From: Tieghemostelium lacteum
Taxonomy: Eukaryota; Evosea; Eumycetozoa; Dictyosteliales; Raperosteliaceae
DNA: 64,000 nucleotides
Direction: 5' to 3'
Assembly: GCA_001606155.1 (NCBI GenBank)
Contig: LODT01000011.1
Span: forward strand, 186,001-250,000
Of the stretch, positions 46,435 through 58,600 are shown in pieces. Every line of letters starts with the position of its first letter. Position 1 is the first letter of the stretch. The translations under genes were made by a program, and so were the position numbers. A model generated the notes under the pieces. The model did no database searches, was not told the origin of the DNA, and was given only the letters and a program-made list of their open reading frames with translations.

Positions 46435-47575
46435 TTAGTTGGATGAGGAAGATGAACCAACAACGGAGGTAGATGGGAAGTTAGCCAAACCACATTCGTT
46501 GACACCTCTGGCGATTTTCAAGTAACCTTGTTCACCCCATGATGGACCCCAAGAGTTTTTAACAATCCAGAAGTCTTTTTGTTTACCGAAGATATCGTTT
46601 TCAGAACCGTAACCAACAATGAGGATACCGTGATCCAAAGTCTTACCACATGGGAAGTCAAAGACACCACCCAAATAGAATTGCCATTCTTCAGCATCAG
46701 CTGCAATGGAGATTGGACCTTGATTGGCAACGTAACCGGCCATTTGAGTTTCGTTATTTGGAATCATAACAAAGGAGTTAATGGTAGCACCAACATTGGA
46801 TGATTTGAAGGCACATTTAGAGTCGACGGCCAAATATGGGTATGAGGCTTCAGTGTCAATACCTCCATTCTTGATAATGTAGGTGAAGGCATTTGGTTGC
46901 AAACCACCATCACAACCGGCATCACATGATTGTTGACCTTCGTATTCCATACATTCGTGATCACAATCTACGAGATTTTGTTCAGAGAGACCAACTAATT
47001 CGTTGTTTCCACTATAGAGGAACCATTGACCTTCAACGTTACCAGTGGTAGAGAATGACCAACATGAACCACATTGACCTTGGTTCTTTACTGGGGTGAC
47101 AGCACCTTTAGTTCTCCAATCGACAGAGTCTGGGATGGCAGCCAAAACATTAGCGGATAAGAGTGGGGCAAATGGTAAGGAAGCAGATGGGGTGGCAATC
47201 TTGGAGTTCAAGTAGTATTGTCTGAATTCAGCAGCAGACAAATCGGCAAATTCATTAACACCAAATTGAGTAGAGGATTTCAATTGTTTGGCTTGTTTGT
47301 TCAATTGAGCAATTCTGTTTAAGTTGGATTTGAAGGTTTCAAATTTAGCAGCAAATTCTTCAGAGGCATAGTGCTTGTTATATTTCATTTGGAATTGAAT
47401 GAATTTAGATTCTTCTACATTATTTTAAGGGTAATTATTTTATATGTTAGATATATATTAATCCAATTGTACAACCTATCTATCTTTATAGTTAATATTT
47501 ACCAATGGTGTGCTTTCTGGCAACGGCCAAAGCGGTGAATAGCAATACAGCTAAAATAATTGATTTCATCATCAT
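46435..47575 (-). CDS. cprA: Papain-family cysteine proteinase (CP1/cathepsin L-like)
   Basis: Exons 47575..47503 and 47414..46435 encode 350 residues; the 88 bp intron is phase 1. The signal peptide MMMKSIILAVLLFTALAVA is followed by an inhibitor propeptide with an ERFNIN-like helix (FAAKFETFKSNLNRIAQLN). The mature enzyme has NQGQCGSCWSFS with the nucleophile Cys, LDHGILIVGYG with the catalytic His and KNSWGPSWGEQGY with the Asn. The segment DCDHECMEYEGQQSC and EEWQFYLGGVFD closely match what I recall of D. discoideum cysteine proteinase 1, hence the symbol; orthology needs a tree. It acts in lysosomes or is secreted. Codon choice is visibly biased to NNC codons (ACC, GCC, GGT), as in highly expressed dictyostelid genes. 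Confidence 0.93.
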
Positions 47576-48193
47576 CTTTGTTATAATTTGTATGAATGAA
47601 AAAAAAAAAAAATTTTGGGCTTTTGTTTTGGTCCGTTTGTTACAAAAAAATTAAAAATATCTAATTGAATAAATTGAAAAAATCTAATCGTAAAAGTCTT
47701 TTTACTTTTTATTTGTGTGGTTAATTCTTTTTTCTTTTCAATTTTTTCTCTTCTATCAGATAATATCTTGTTGATGAGTACCATCTTTGGTCCAAATAAC
47801 ATAACTATTAAATTTAAAGAGAGGTTTGGAAATTTCAAATTATAATTGTTATTTTTTATTTTTTTATTTTTTTATTTTTTTTTTATCGGTTTATTTGACA
47901 ATGGATTATCAAATTACAATTCCACTGCGAGAAATTAAACATTTCTTTTGATTGTTCATTTGATAACTTCAATGATACACATCATCAAAAAAAAAATTCT
48001 CAAGTATTTGTTGTTTTTCTTTGGAAGGGTTGTGATGTATTTATGAAGAGATCCCAATTAATTTTAAAAGGTTTTATCATTTTCAAATAATATTTGTAAA
48101 CTAACTTCTTATTTTTATAATTTTATTTTTATAGTAAAAAATGGTAGGAGGAGATTTAGAGTTATTATAATGTTATTTTGTTATAATTGTAGT
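47576..48193 (-). other. Intergenic: cathepsin promoter
   Basis: 618 bp upstream of the cathepsin start. It contains long T-tracts on the plus strand around 47855-47884 (repeated attttttt units) and A-tracts near 47988. These poly(dA:dT) blocks are typical of dictyostelid promoters. No gene is supported. Confidence 0.55.
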
Positions 48194-49621
48194 TTAATGT
48201 TGAACAGTATGAGCTTTATTACCATTGGAAGAAGAAGAATTATGATCTATCTTTTTCTTTTTTTCTAATGGTAGATTATTCTCTTCAAATTGCTCCTCTT
48301 CAGTGGAACCTACCAATGCCAAAGTGGAAGATTTACCACCTGAGATAACCTGACTGACAGTATCAAAGTATCCAGTACCAACCTCTCTTTGATGTCTGGT
48401 TGCAGTGTAACCTTGAGACTCTAGAGAGAACTCTCTTTCTTGTAAATTGACATAAGCAGTCATACCCTGTTTGAGATACTGTGAACTGAGTTCAAACATA
48501 CTCAAATTTAGTGCATGGAACCCAGCTAATGTTATAAACTGGAATTTGTAACCCATCTTACTGAGTGATCTCTGAAATTCTGCAATCTCAGAAGCAGACA
48601 AATGTTGCTTCCAATGGAATGATGGAGAGCAATTGTAAGCCAAAAGCTTTCCTGGGAACTTTTGGTGTATGGCATCTGCAAATTTCTTTGCAAGTTCTAT
48701 AGAGGGTGTGGAGGTCTCCATCCAGAGGACATCTGCATAAGGTGCATAGGAAAGTCCCCTTTCAATTGCAACTTCAATACCCTTGTTTACTTCATAGTAG
48801 CCTTCAACAGTTCTCTTTCCATTCAAAAACTTCTTATCCCTTGCATCTATATCAGAAGTCAACAAGGCAGCACCTAGAGAATCAGTTCTAGCTACAATCA
48901 ATGTAGGAACACCTAAAACATCAGAAGCCAATCTAGCAGCTGTAAGGGTTCTAATATGTTGACATGTTGGAATCAGGACTTTTCCACCCATATGCCCGCA
49001 TTTCTTTTCGGATGCCAATTGGTCTTCCCAATGTACACCAGCAGCACCAGCCTCAATCATAGATTTCATCAATTCATAGGCATTTAGTGGTCCTCCAAAA
49101 CCAGCTTCAGCATCAGCAACTATAGGTGTTGGAAGATACTGAAAATCCAGATTTCCTTCAGCCCATTCCAACTGATCACGTCGTTTCAAAGCATTGTTGA
49201 TTCTTCTGACTAGTTCAGGAACACTATTTACAGCATACAGACTCTGGTCGGGGTACATCTGACCTGATAGATTGTTATCAGCAGCGGTTTGCCAGCCACT
49301 AAGATAGATGGCTTTGAGACCTCCACGAATCTGTTGTATTGCTTGGTTACCTGTCATGGCACCCAGTGCAGGGACATAGCTATCCTTGTCATTCATGAGC
49401 TCCCAGAGTCTCTCAGCACCCTTTTTAGCCAGTGTAAATTCTTCCTTAAATGAACCTCTTAGCTTGATAACCTCCTCTGCTGAGTAGTCTCTTTTGATTC
49501 CTTTCCATCTAGGATTCTGTTGCCACTCTTTTTGCAAAAGTTCAGCTTCTTTCTTAATCAGTAAATTAATGTCATTTTTATTCTTAAAAGAACTTGATTT
49601 TATATCATCATTCATATTCAT
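48194..49621 (-). CDS. icl: Isocitrate lyase
   Basis: Intronless, 475 residues. The signature KKCGHMGGK at 206-214 contains the catalytic Cys. Other conserved blocks are [42 protein letters not shown] (Mg2+ site), [32 protein letters not shown] and NCSPSFHWK. It splits isocitrate into glyoxylate and succinate, the first step of the glyoxylate bypass. Length and the absence of the roughly 100-residue insert of fungal and plant enzymes make it bacterial-like. There is a 35-residue N-terminal extension and a Ser/Asn-rich tail ending KAHTVQH, with no SKL-type peroxisomal signal, so location is uncertain. Confidence 0.95.
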   Translation of the reverse strand: MNMNDDIKSSSFKNKNDINLLIKKEAELLQKEWQQNPRWKGIKRDYSAEEVIKLRGSFKEEFTLAKKGAERLWELMNDKDSYVPALGAMTGNQAIQQIRGGLKAIYLSGWQTAADNNLSGQMYPDQSLYAVNSVPELVRRINNALKRRDQLEWAEGNLDFQYLPTPIVADAEAGFGGPLNAYELMKSMIEAGAAGVHWEDQLASEKKCGHMGGKVLIPTCQHIRTLTAARLASDVLGVPTLIVARTDSLGAALLTSDIDARDKKFLNGKRTVEGYYEVNKGIEVAIERGLSYAPYADVLWMETSTPSIELAKKFADAIHQKFPGKLLAYNCSPSFHWKQHLSASEIAEFQRSLSKMGYKFQFITLAGFHALNLSMFELSSQYLKQGMTAYVNLQEREFSLESQGYTATRHQREVGTGYFDTVSQVISGGKSSTLALVGSTEEEQFEENNLPLEKKKKIDHNSSSSNGNKAHTVQH

Positions 49622-50456
49622 TTTTTTTTTATCTCTATAGTTTTTGGTTTGGTTGGTATTGATGTAATTAACAATAATCTCCCTAATTTATATAAAATTA
49701 AAATTATTTTAAAAAATATTTAGAATAATATTATTAATATTAATTTATAATTCTCCTTTATAATTATTAAAATTTTTTTTTTTATAAATAATCTAAATTA
49801 TCTGAAATTAATTTCTCAAATAATTATTATTAATAGAATTATAGATATTTACTTTGGAATATAGATTGTTTAGACTAAACTAATGTTTGAAACTAGTAAT
49901 AAAAGATGTTTTTTTTTTTTTTTAATTTTAATTTCAATTTCAATTAATACTAGAGACAACAAGAGGGAGAGAACAATCATTTTGTAAAATTTTGAAATTT
50001 ATTGATTTTTATCATATAATAAAGGTAATTTTACCACACTAGTAAAAATGTGTTAGTTTTATGACAAAAAAGGGTTGATAAAATTGTATATCTCACATCA
50101 TATGACAAATTAAAACTTTTTAGATTCTTTTTATCAAGATCTATTTTAATTATTTGGAATTGAATTTTAAAGTTAAATTTGAACTTCAAAATTATAATAA
50201 TAGAATTTATAAATATAATTATATGTTTAAATGTTATTTATAACAAATTTATTAGTAATTTTCTTAAAGTTTGAGTATTATCTTCATAAGAGATATAAAA
50301 ATTAGTTTATTTAAACTAATTCCAAATGTTATAACATCTATAAATAATGATGTAAATAAAAATAGATAAATGATTGATCTTGCAAAAATGTATAACTTGG
50401 CAAAATTTAATTTTTTTTGTTTTTTTTTTTTTTTTTGAACTCCAACCAAACCTGAG
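49622..50456. other. Divergent promoter region between icl and CNOT3
   Basis: 835 bp between two start codons pointing away from each other. It is extremely AT-rich, with T runs at about 49910-49923 and 50411-50436. No coding sequence or RNA gene is supported. Confidence 0.55.
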
Positions 50457-52656
50457 ATGAACAGTAGAAAATTACAAGGAGAGATTGATAAGACTCTCAA
50501 AAGAGTTGGTGAAGGTATCATTGAGTTTGATGGTATACTGAAAAAGGTATACTCTGCAACCAGCACCAACCAAAAAGAAAAATATGAAACAGATTTAAAG
50601 AAAGAAATTAAAAAATTACAAAGATATAGAGATCAGATAAAGTCATGGATAGGTTCGAATGATGTGAAACAAAAGAATCAGTTATTAGAAGCTAGAAAGA
50701 ATATAGAATTTGTAAGAATTGGATTAGGTATAGTTTAGGAATAGAGTTAGAAACTAACTCTTATTTTTTTATTATATAAAGAAAATGGAACAGTTTAAAG
50801 CATGTGAAAAAGATACTAAGAGTAGAAATAAAGATACAGATAGCAGTAAAGATGAGATGGCAAAGAGTCATGTAAGAAATTGGGTTGGAAAAGCAATTAC
50901 AACTCTGAAGGATCAGATTGATTCCTTTGATAATGAATTAGAAAATATACCAACTAGAAAGAGAAAAACAGAGGCTACTAGAGTAGAGAGTTTACAAAAG
51001 TATCTAAAGAATCATAAATATCATATGAAGGCACTAGAGTATCTGTTGCGAAGAATGGACAATGACAAGATACATCACGAGGAGATTGAATCTATAAAAG
51101 ACAGTGTGGAATGTTATGTAGATACCTATGAGAAAGAGGAAAACTATGAAGATCCCGAAGATGTATACAGTATATTTAATTTAAAAATTTCGGAAAATGA
51201 CGATGGTGATGACTATGATATCTCTAGCGACGACTCAGATTCGGAGAATAAAGTAGACGATGAAGATGATGAAAATACTCAGAATACCTCTGATCAGGAG
51301 GATTCTGTTACTACTACTTCTATAAACGATGATTCTTCTAAACCTGATCAAAACCTCTCAACTACCAGTAGCAGTAGTAGTATAGATACTGAATCTAATA
51401 CTTCTATTATATCAAATATATCAAATCAAAGTAATAATCAATCTAAACAACAACAACAACAAAATAGTAGTACAACAACATCATCATCATCATCATCAAC
51501 AACAACTACAGGTCAACAACAACAAAATCCTAGAATAGCATCACCTGTAACTGTTCAAAGTAAATCTAACCCATCACCACAATTCACCTCTGTAAACAGT
51601 AAATCTAAAGATAATAAATCACAACAACCACCACAATCAACTACACCAACACCTCAACCTATTCCACTGACTCAACCTCAACCAGTCCAACCACCTCAAC
51701 CACCTAGTGCATTTGGAAATATGTCAATGTCACAAAGATTACTAATGCAACAACAACAGCAACAACAAGCTCAACAACAACAGCAACAACAGCAACAAAG
51801 TCAACAACAACAACAAGTTCAACAGCAGGTTCAACAACAACAACAGCAACAACAGCAACAAAGTCAACAACAACAACAACAACAACAACAGAGTCAATTC
51901 CAAATTAGAAAAGGCCAATTATCAGGTAGTAATCAATATTCATCTGATAATGCTAACGAATTACAGGAGTCATTTGCTCAAATGTCGATGAAACTGGAGT
52001 CTTCTGAGGATAGTAAGAATAATGATACTTTCTATAATAGTGGTAGTATATATCAAACTGGTACACTTGCTGATTTGTCATCTTCTACAATGTCTGCAAT
52101 GAATCAGTTGCAACAACAACAGTTGATGAACCCAGTTCCTACTACATCTACACCACCACCACAACAACAACAGCAACAACATAGTGGATCTGGTAATACT
52201 CTGGTGCAGTCTCAACAAAGTTATGAAGAGACATTATTGCATACCAGACTAATGATGGAAACTTCTCATAAAAATCTACCAGATTACAAAGACTATGAGA
52301 GAGTTCCTACCTATATACCAAAGAATCCTAAACCTACACCATCCTACTACCCACAGATTCCATTGGCAATCTTTGAGAGTCCGAATATATTTGGTAAATT
52401 TGATATAGATACACTATTTTTCATATTTTATTTCAAACAGGGTACCTATCAACAGTATCAGGCTGCAAAAGAACTAAAGAAACAGGGTTGGAGATACCAT
52501 AAAAAGTATCTGACCTGGTTCAGAAGACATGAGGAGCCTAAAGAAATTACAAATGAATATGAACAGGGTACCTATGTTTATTTTGATTATGAAACTGGTT
52601 GGTGTCAGAGAAAGAAAACTGAATTCACTTTTGAATATAGATATCTGGAAGAATAG
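50457..52656 (+). CDS. cnot3: CCR4-NOT complex subunit 3 (NOT3/NOT5)
   Basis: Exons 50457..50711 and 50782..52656 encode 709 residues; the 70 bp intron is phase 0. The N-terminal coiled-coil (residues 1-235) matches the NOT3/5 domain: [55 protein letters not shown] and [18 protein letters not shown]. The middle is acidic, then Ser/Thr- and Gln-rich with long CAA/CAG runs. The C-terminal NOT box (about 590-709) has [36 protein letters not shown] and [18 protein letters not shown]. It is a scaffold subunit of the main cytoplasmic deadenylase, acting in mRNA decay and translational repression. Confidence 0.95.
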
Positions 52657-53606
52657 AGTCTATTTCTTTACAATTTTTTTTTTCTTTTCAAACTCTCTGC
52701 CACACCATTTGATAATAAATAATAATTGTGTATTTTCAACAAAACTAAGCAAAACAAAAATAACATATGCCCCATGATCACAGTCCTCTAGATTTACCAT
52801 ATATAAATAAACCATCAGACACTTCTAACACTTTCACACTATCACTACAAAAAAAAATGCATAAGTCAATTTCTTTTTTTCAAAAATTTTATCATATAAA
52901 TGCACCATCTCACATCTATTACTTATAAATCCATCAAACAATTTAAGAAAGATACTGTTCCTCGATTACCTAGGGTTTTTGACTTCGCTTTTGTAGAATT
53001 TCTCTAATTATTACACCGGTAATTAGGTTTCATTTTCTATTATAATAGATAAACTAGAGAGGGAAAAAAAGTCACTACCGGGTTTGATTCTGAGCTCAGA
53101 ATCAAATATCCCCCTAGATTTTCATTACCTAAGAGTATATGACTCCAGGTGATATTTTTATCATCAAAATGGAAAATAACAATAACAAAAAATAAATACC
53201 CACATGCACTCTTTATGTTAAAATAGAATTACCATTGTGATCTTACCTAACAACAATACCTTGTAAATTCATACTCATTGTTGGTGTTAAGGGATCAAGT
53301 ACTTGATTTTCCATTATGTTCTACTAAAATTCCTTCAGAATTTAATAAAAATGAATGACAACTTATAGTTTAATGGTCTTAAATTTGGAAAATTTTTTAT
53401 TTGTTTATTTTATTGCATTTTTACACTGCTGCAACACTAAAATAAGAAATTTTTTAATCTTTTTTTAATTTATTTATTTTGTGTATATGATCTAGTGAGG
53501 AATAATTAGATATCTTTTAAAAATAACCTCCACATTTTTAAAAGATTTAAAGAAACATTACATATTATTTGTTTATCTTTAGTGAAAAAAACAATAAAAA
53601 AAAACA
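52657..53606 (+). other. 950-bp gene-free region with hairpin-forming, GC-richer core
   Basis: No coding sequence is supported. The core at about 52970-53170 is clearly less AT-rich than its flanks and contains a perfect 24-bp palindrome (53083-53106) and a smaller inverted pair (taatta near 53007 against taatta near 53021, around accggt). A TATA-like atatataaataa occurs near 52799. It may hold an unannotated structured RNA; it matches none of the tRNA, U1, U2, U4, U5, U6 or SRP motifs I know. Confidence 0.4.
53083..53106. repeat. Perfect 24-bp palindrome
   Basis: Half-site tttgattctgag followed by its exact reverse complement, with no loop. It is flanked by ggg on the left and, after three bases, cccc on the right, so as RNA the stem could be extended. 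It lies in the GC-richer core of a 950 bp intergenic region. Confidence 0.6.
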
Positions 53607-55551
53607 ATGGAAGAACAAACAACATTAAAAGAATTAAATAATAATAATTCTAATACTAGCACTACAACTAGTATAAATAATAATAATATTAATAATAATA
53701 ATAATACTATTGTTAATAATAATTTAGAAACTGATAATAATATACCTGCAAAAACTAATAACAGTAGTACATTTAAATCATCATTGTCATCATTTCTTAG
53801 TAGTTATACACCAACTACTAAGGTCGATAGTAATTTAGTTTCACATTTTAAGAGTTCAATATCACTATTAGCAACTCCTATTACATCTATAGCGTATCCT
53901 ATAGGATCAGGTATATCAACATTAACTTCAAATATACCTTTGATTTCTTATATATCCAGTTCAATACCATTCCCAATTAGTTACTCAAAGACATCTTCTC
54001 CTCCAATTTCAACAACTATTGTAACCAATCCTGTACCTTTACAGGCGAATGTAAATACCAGCACAGCAAGTAAACCTATTCCAATCAACAATAGCAACAA
54101 TAATAGTAATCAAATGGTAACATCAAAGTCACCAACAACATCTAATATGAATAATACATTTAGTAGTTTTTCACAAAAGACAAATCAGTCTATTCTCAAT
54201 AATCAAAATAATACAAGTAATACACTAGGTACAGAAGAGCAATATGATGAAATTCTTCAGAGATTAGAACAATCGGAATTCAGTAGTTTATTAGTTACAA
54301 TTCACTCATTTATTGATAATATCAATCAGGATCAATTACAGTCACCTGTATCTGATATATCAGCATCTGTTAAATCATTTATTCAATCTACACTTCCAAT
54401 GGTACTACATGCCTGTGCATCAGTACCTTTTAAATCTAAAACATCCAAGTCACCTTGCATACCAAGTCTCATTGGAAAGTCAACTTTGGAATTGGAAACT
54501 ATTACCTATGAGTTTATGGAACAGTATATTACATCTCGTCTCTACAGGAGAATATTTTCCTCCCAGGATGGAATTCAGAAAGATACAGCACTCTGTGAAC
54601 ATATCAGTCAATTCCAGTTTATTACACCATCCCATCTCGATATCAATGACTCTATGATCTCTGATCAATTTTTAGAACAAATACAAGAGGAACTATTACG
54701 TATGACAGCTTATAAATCACCTCGTGACAAATTAATTTGTATAAAGAAATCATTTGAAACTTTATTTAGACTATTGTCTAAATCTAATACACCAATTGGT
54801 GCTGATCTATTATTACCAATTATTATTTATGTTTGTATTTTATATTATAAACTTAAAGTATAAACATTTTACTAATTTTATCTATCAACTTTAGTGTTTA
54901 ATTAAATCCAATCTACCATTTTTATATTCCAATTTACAATACATTTCCTTATTTAGAAATCCAAATTTTATTGAAGCTGAAACCAATTATTATTTGGTAA
55001 CTTTGATAACTGCGACATCGTTCATACAAGATATGACAATGGATTCACTGACCAATGTAAATCCCAATAGTGAAACAATAGAAAAAGGATCTGTAAGAGA
55101 TGTAGAAAAACAGAAAGAAAGTATTAATAAATCACCAAAAGAATCTATTCCAATAGTGACTACTACAACTACTAGTATTGTAGTTAGTAATGAAAATAAT
55201 AGTTCATCAACATCAACATCATCATCACCACCACCATCAAATACCAATATTGTACATCAACATGAAGAGAAACAAACCATTTCTAATAATAGCAATAGTC
55301 AGAATAAAACATCAAAGAAAATTAGTACCTCAACACTTAGTCACCCCAACTTACCAACTATAACTGAACCACAAGATCAATTAATAGAGGCTAAAAAACA
55401 AATGTGGAAATATTATCATTCCTCACCCGAAGATTTATCAATTAAAGATGTGAAAAAATTAATTTTAGATTTCAATCAATTGGTTGATTTTTGGTATGAA
55501 CATAATAATCAAAATAGCACAACCCCATCAAATAACATCACCAAAAAATAA
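53607..55551 (+). CDS. VPS9-domain protein (putative Rab5-type GEF)
   Basis: Exons 53607..54830 and 54895..55551 encode 626 residues. I chose donor gtttgt at 54831 because it gives a 64 bp intron and a gap-free VPS9 alignment (LLPIIIYCLIKSNLPFLYSNLQYI); the alternative gtataa at 54858 would be a 37 bp intron. The N-terminal half is Asn/Ser/Thr-rich. The catalytic VPS9 region (about 250-450) shows KSPRDKLICIKKSFETLFRLL, GADLLLPIII, and FRNPNFIEAETNYYLVTLITATSFI, with the usual Asp and Pro of the D-x-x-L-P motif and the Tyr-Tyr-L-x-x-L helix. Such proteins load GTP on Rab5/Rab21 at early endosomes. The Ser/Pro/Asn-rich C-terminus is probably disordered. Its stop is 49 bp from that of the convergent helicase gene. 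Confidence 0.82.
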
Positions 55552-55600
55552 ATCCATTCCCAAAAATAGGGATTTTGTAAATAATTAAAAATGGAACCTT

Positions 55601-58600
55601 TTATATATAACCTTCATTTAATAAAAGTTTGGTAATGATATCTATAATGATAGAATAAGAGATATCATAATTGGGATTGGATATTTTCTGTTCCAGTAGA
55701 TGATTAAATAGTAATTTGATTTCTTGTAATAGGATTACAACTTTACCAGATGATACTTGGAATTGCATCCATTCATCCAATTTAATGTATTGGAAATTAC
55801 CTTGATCAATTTCAATTTTACTTCCCAACGAGAAGAGTAACAGTGTGATTGGTGATAGGTTACTAACATGGTGAAAATACAATTGCTTGGTTTGCACCTT
55901 ATCACCATAGATTAAGAATGGGTAAGTAAATTCACCTTGTTTATAATTTACAGAATTTGGATGAACTATTGCCACTTGAAGGTCTAGATTCTTCAATGAG
56001 TTTCTTGATTGAATTTGTAAGTCTTTAGATTCCAATTGTCTCTGTACAGCACCAGAAATAGTCTGATGATATTTAGCAACTGGATAATCAATACGAGCAA
56101 TCTTTGGATACATTCCAGCACATACCGAAGCGATGATAATCTTACTCTTCTGTGCATTAGAATTATAGATATAACCACAGGCTTCATCTATACAATCTGA
56201 ACCTCTATTCAGTTTCTGCAGTCTTACAACATCTCTTGATTTTATACCTTTTGGAAGGAACCCAATCTCAGAGAGAATCTCCAAAAATTGTAATTTAAGG
56301 TCCTGTATAGTACGCAATGTTGGTATGGAAAGATAGTTTTCTTTACAGTATTGGTATTCATTGGATTTTGAAATGGATAGTTTCCAACGATTATAAGCAT
56401 TCACCAGTGTTAGATGATCACTAGAATCCACTGCAAATTTCTGGTGAGGTCTTGATCTGTCAGGGGGATTAATGAATGGTGATTTATAGGAAAGAGTAGC
56501 TGCAATGGTCAATATTGGATCTATACAACGGAATATACAACCAAAAATCAACATTTTACCTATATAGATATCAACAGGTAACTGAGCTAGATGGTAACCT
56601 AAATTGGTTAAATGTTCATCTTTCTCTTCTAGTGCATTGATGGATACTAATTCATCAATTGCAGATTCAATGAGAGGTTTAGTTGGAGGTTCTATAGCGA
56701 GTAGTAAGAAGTCTTTGATACCCATAGATCGGTTAGATGCATTGGTGCTATTAGAAAGAAACAATTTAACGTGAAGGCATAGCTGTTGAAGACTTGTTCT
56801 GAGAATCTCAGGAGTGTCTTGATCTTGAAATTGTGATTCCATAGAACGTGTAAATATTTTATAACAAACACCAGAAGAGGTACGACCAGCACGACCAGCT
56901 CTCTGTCTACAAGATGCTTTCGAAGTCCATGTTTCAGACATGACTGAATTCTTGTTTATAGGGTCATAAACCATTTGATTTACACGACCACAGTCAATAA
57001 CAACTTCAACATCCTCTATAGTAATAGAAGTCTCTGCAATATTGGTTGAGATGACAACTTTTACCTTGGATTTTGGTGCTTTTTCAAATACCAATTGTTG
57101 ATCTTTTGGTGGTAGGGATGAGTGTAAACAGACTGTCCATACCAGGTTACCTATTGTCTGACTCTTTTGTAGACGATCATTCAATTCCAAAATATCAGAT
57201 AAACCAGGTAAAAACACCAATATGGATTTATCTTTTTGTAGTTGGTTATGTATAATGTGTTGAATTAGAATTTCAAGATACTCTAAATTACATCTTCTCT
57301 GGTCCATTTGAATTGACAGTTGACTGAGTTTCAATCTAAATTCTTCTTCCTCGGTTGGTGGTTGTTCATTTTCTGATTTTTGAATAGACTGTGGTTGTCT
57401 TTCTAGTTGGTAATTAATCATCTTTAACTGTTCTTCAAGATACAGGTTTTTAACTGGATAGGTGAATCCTGGTATTGAGAATATAGATTCTTGACCACAC
57501 TCAAAATACTGTGCAATTTGATTAGCATTCAAAGTGGCAGACATTAAAATTACCTTTAGATCCTTTCTAGTCTTAACCAATTGTTTAAGAATAATCAATA
57601 AGAAATCATTATCAACAGATCTTTCATGAACCTCATCAATAATGATATGACTGACTTGATCCATATTCGATAAATCCAATATTTTTCTTAATAGTATACC
57701 AGTAGTACAAAACAACATTCTAGTTTGAGCACACTTTTTAGATTCATTTCTAATCTGGTACCCTATCAATGACCCGACACTATCCTTCTCACCATTCGAC
57801 CATTCATGAGCAACTCTCTCTGCCACACCAATTGCTGAAATTCTTCTTGGTTGAGTCACTACAATATTACACATACTACCTTTACTGTTACTAATATAAT
57901 CTTCCAATATATACTGTGGAATCTGAGTACTCTTACCACAACCAGTCTCAGCTGTTATAACAACAATCTGATTCTTGTTAAGAACTTCCAAAAAATCTTT
58001 CTTCTTTTTATAAACTGGTAGATTCTCTCTCACTTGTTTTAACTTTTCATTCTTCTTCCTACTATTAAATTCATCCAATAAATGTTGATTAATCTTTACA
58101 TTGTTTTGAATTAAATTGTCTTTAATTTTATCTTTTTTCTTATTATTATTATTTCTTTGGTTACTATTGATTGCGTTATCTATAGTTGATTTTGAACTTG
58201 TGGTAGTCGTTGTAGTAGTTGTTGTTGTATTTTGATTACTATTATTATTTTGAATTAAATTTTGTATATTGCTATTAAAATAATCAATGATATTAAATAT
58301 CATTGGTGATCCCATATAGATATTTGGTTGTCTAAATTCCTCTAAAATGGAGGTTAGAGGTGACTTTAGATTCTTATATTTCTTTGATTGCAGTAGTACA
58401 ATAGGTATTTGATTAGGATAGTTTAACCATGTTGGAATTTCAATTGATAATTGAATATCAACTGATGTATTATTAACTTGAATATGTTGATTAGATAGGA
58501 ATTTAAAGTCATTGGAATCACTATAAATTGATTTCAAAGCCATAATTTCATTTTCCAAAAGTTCATGATCACATTGGTCTTTGGTATCTACAGGTATTGT

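Noticed and set aside
46518-46964. Open frames overlapping the cathepsin gene on both strands
   Set aside because: They lie fully inside a gene with intact catalytic motifs and show no protein-like features; they reflect its less AT-rich codon usage.
48662-48891. Plus-strand open frames inside isocitrate lyase
   Set aside because: Antisense shadows of a clearly conserved gene, with no homology or start context.
51440-51900. CAA/CAG and TCA runs as possible microsatellite locus
   Set aside because: They encode Gln and Ser tracts inside CNOT3, as is normal in dictyostelid proteins.
52970-53110. U5 snRNA-like loop (cgcttttgtag) in the intergenic island
   Set aside because: The near-invariant U5 loop sequence is not matched, and no good flanking stem or Sm site is found.
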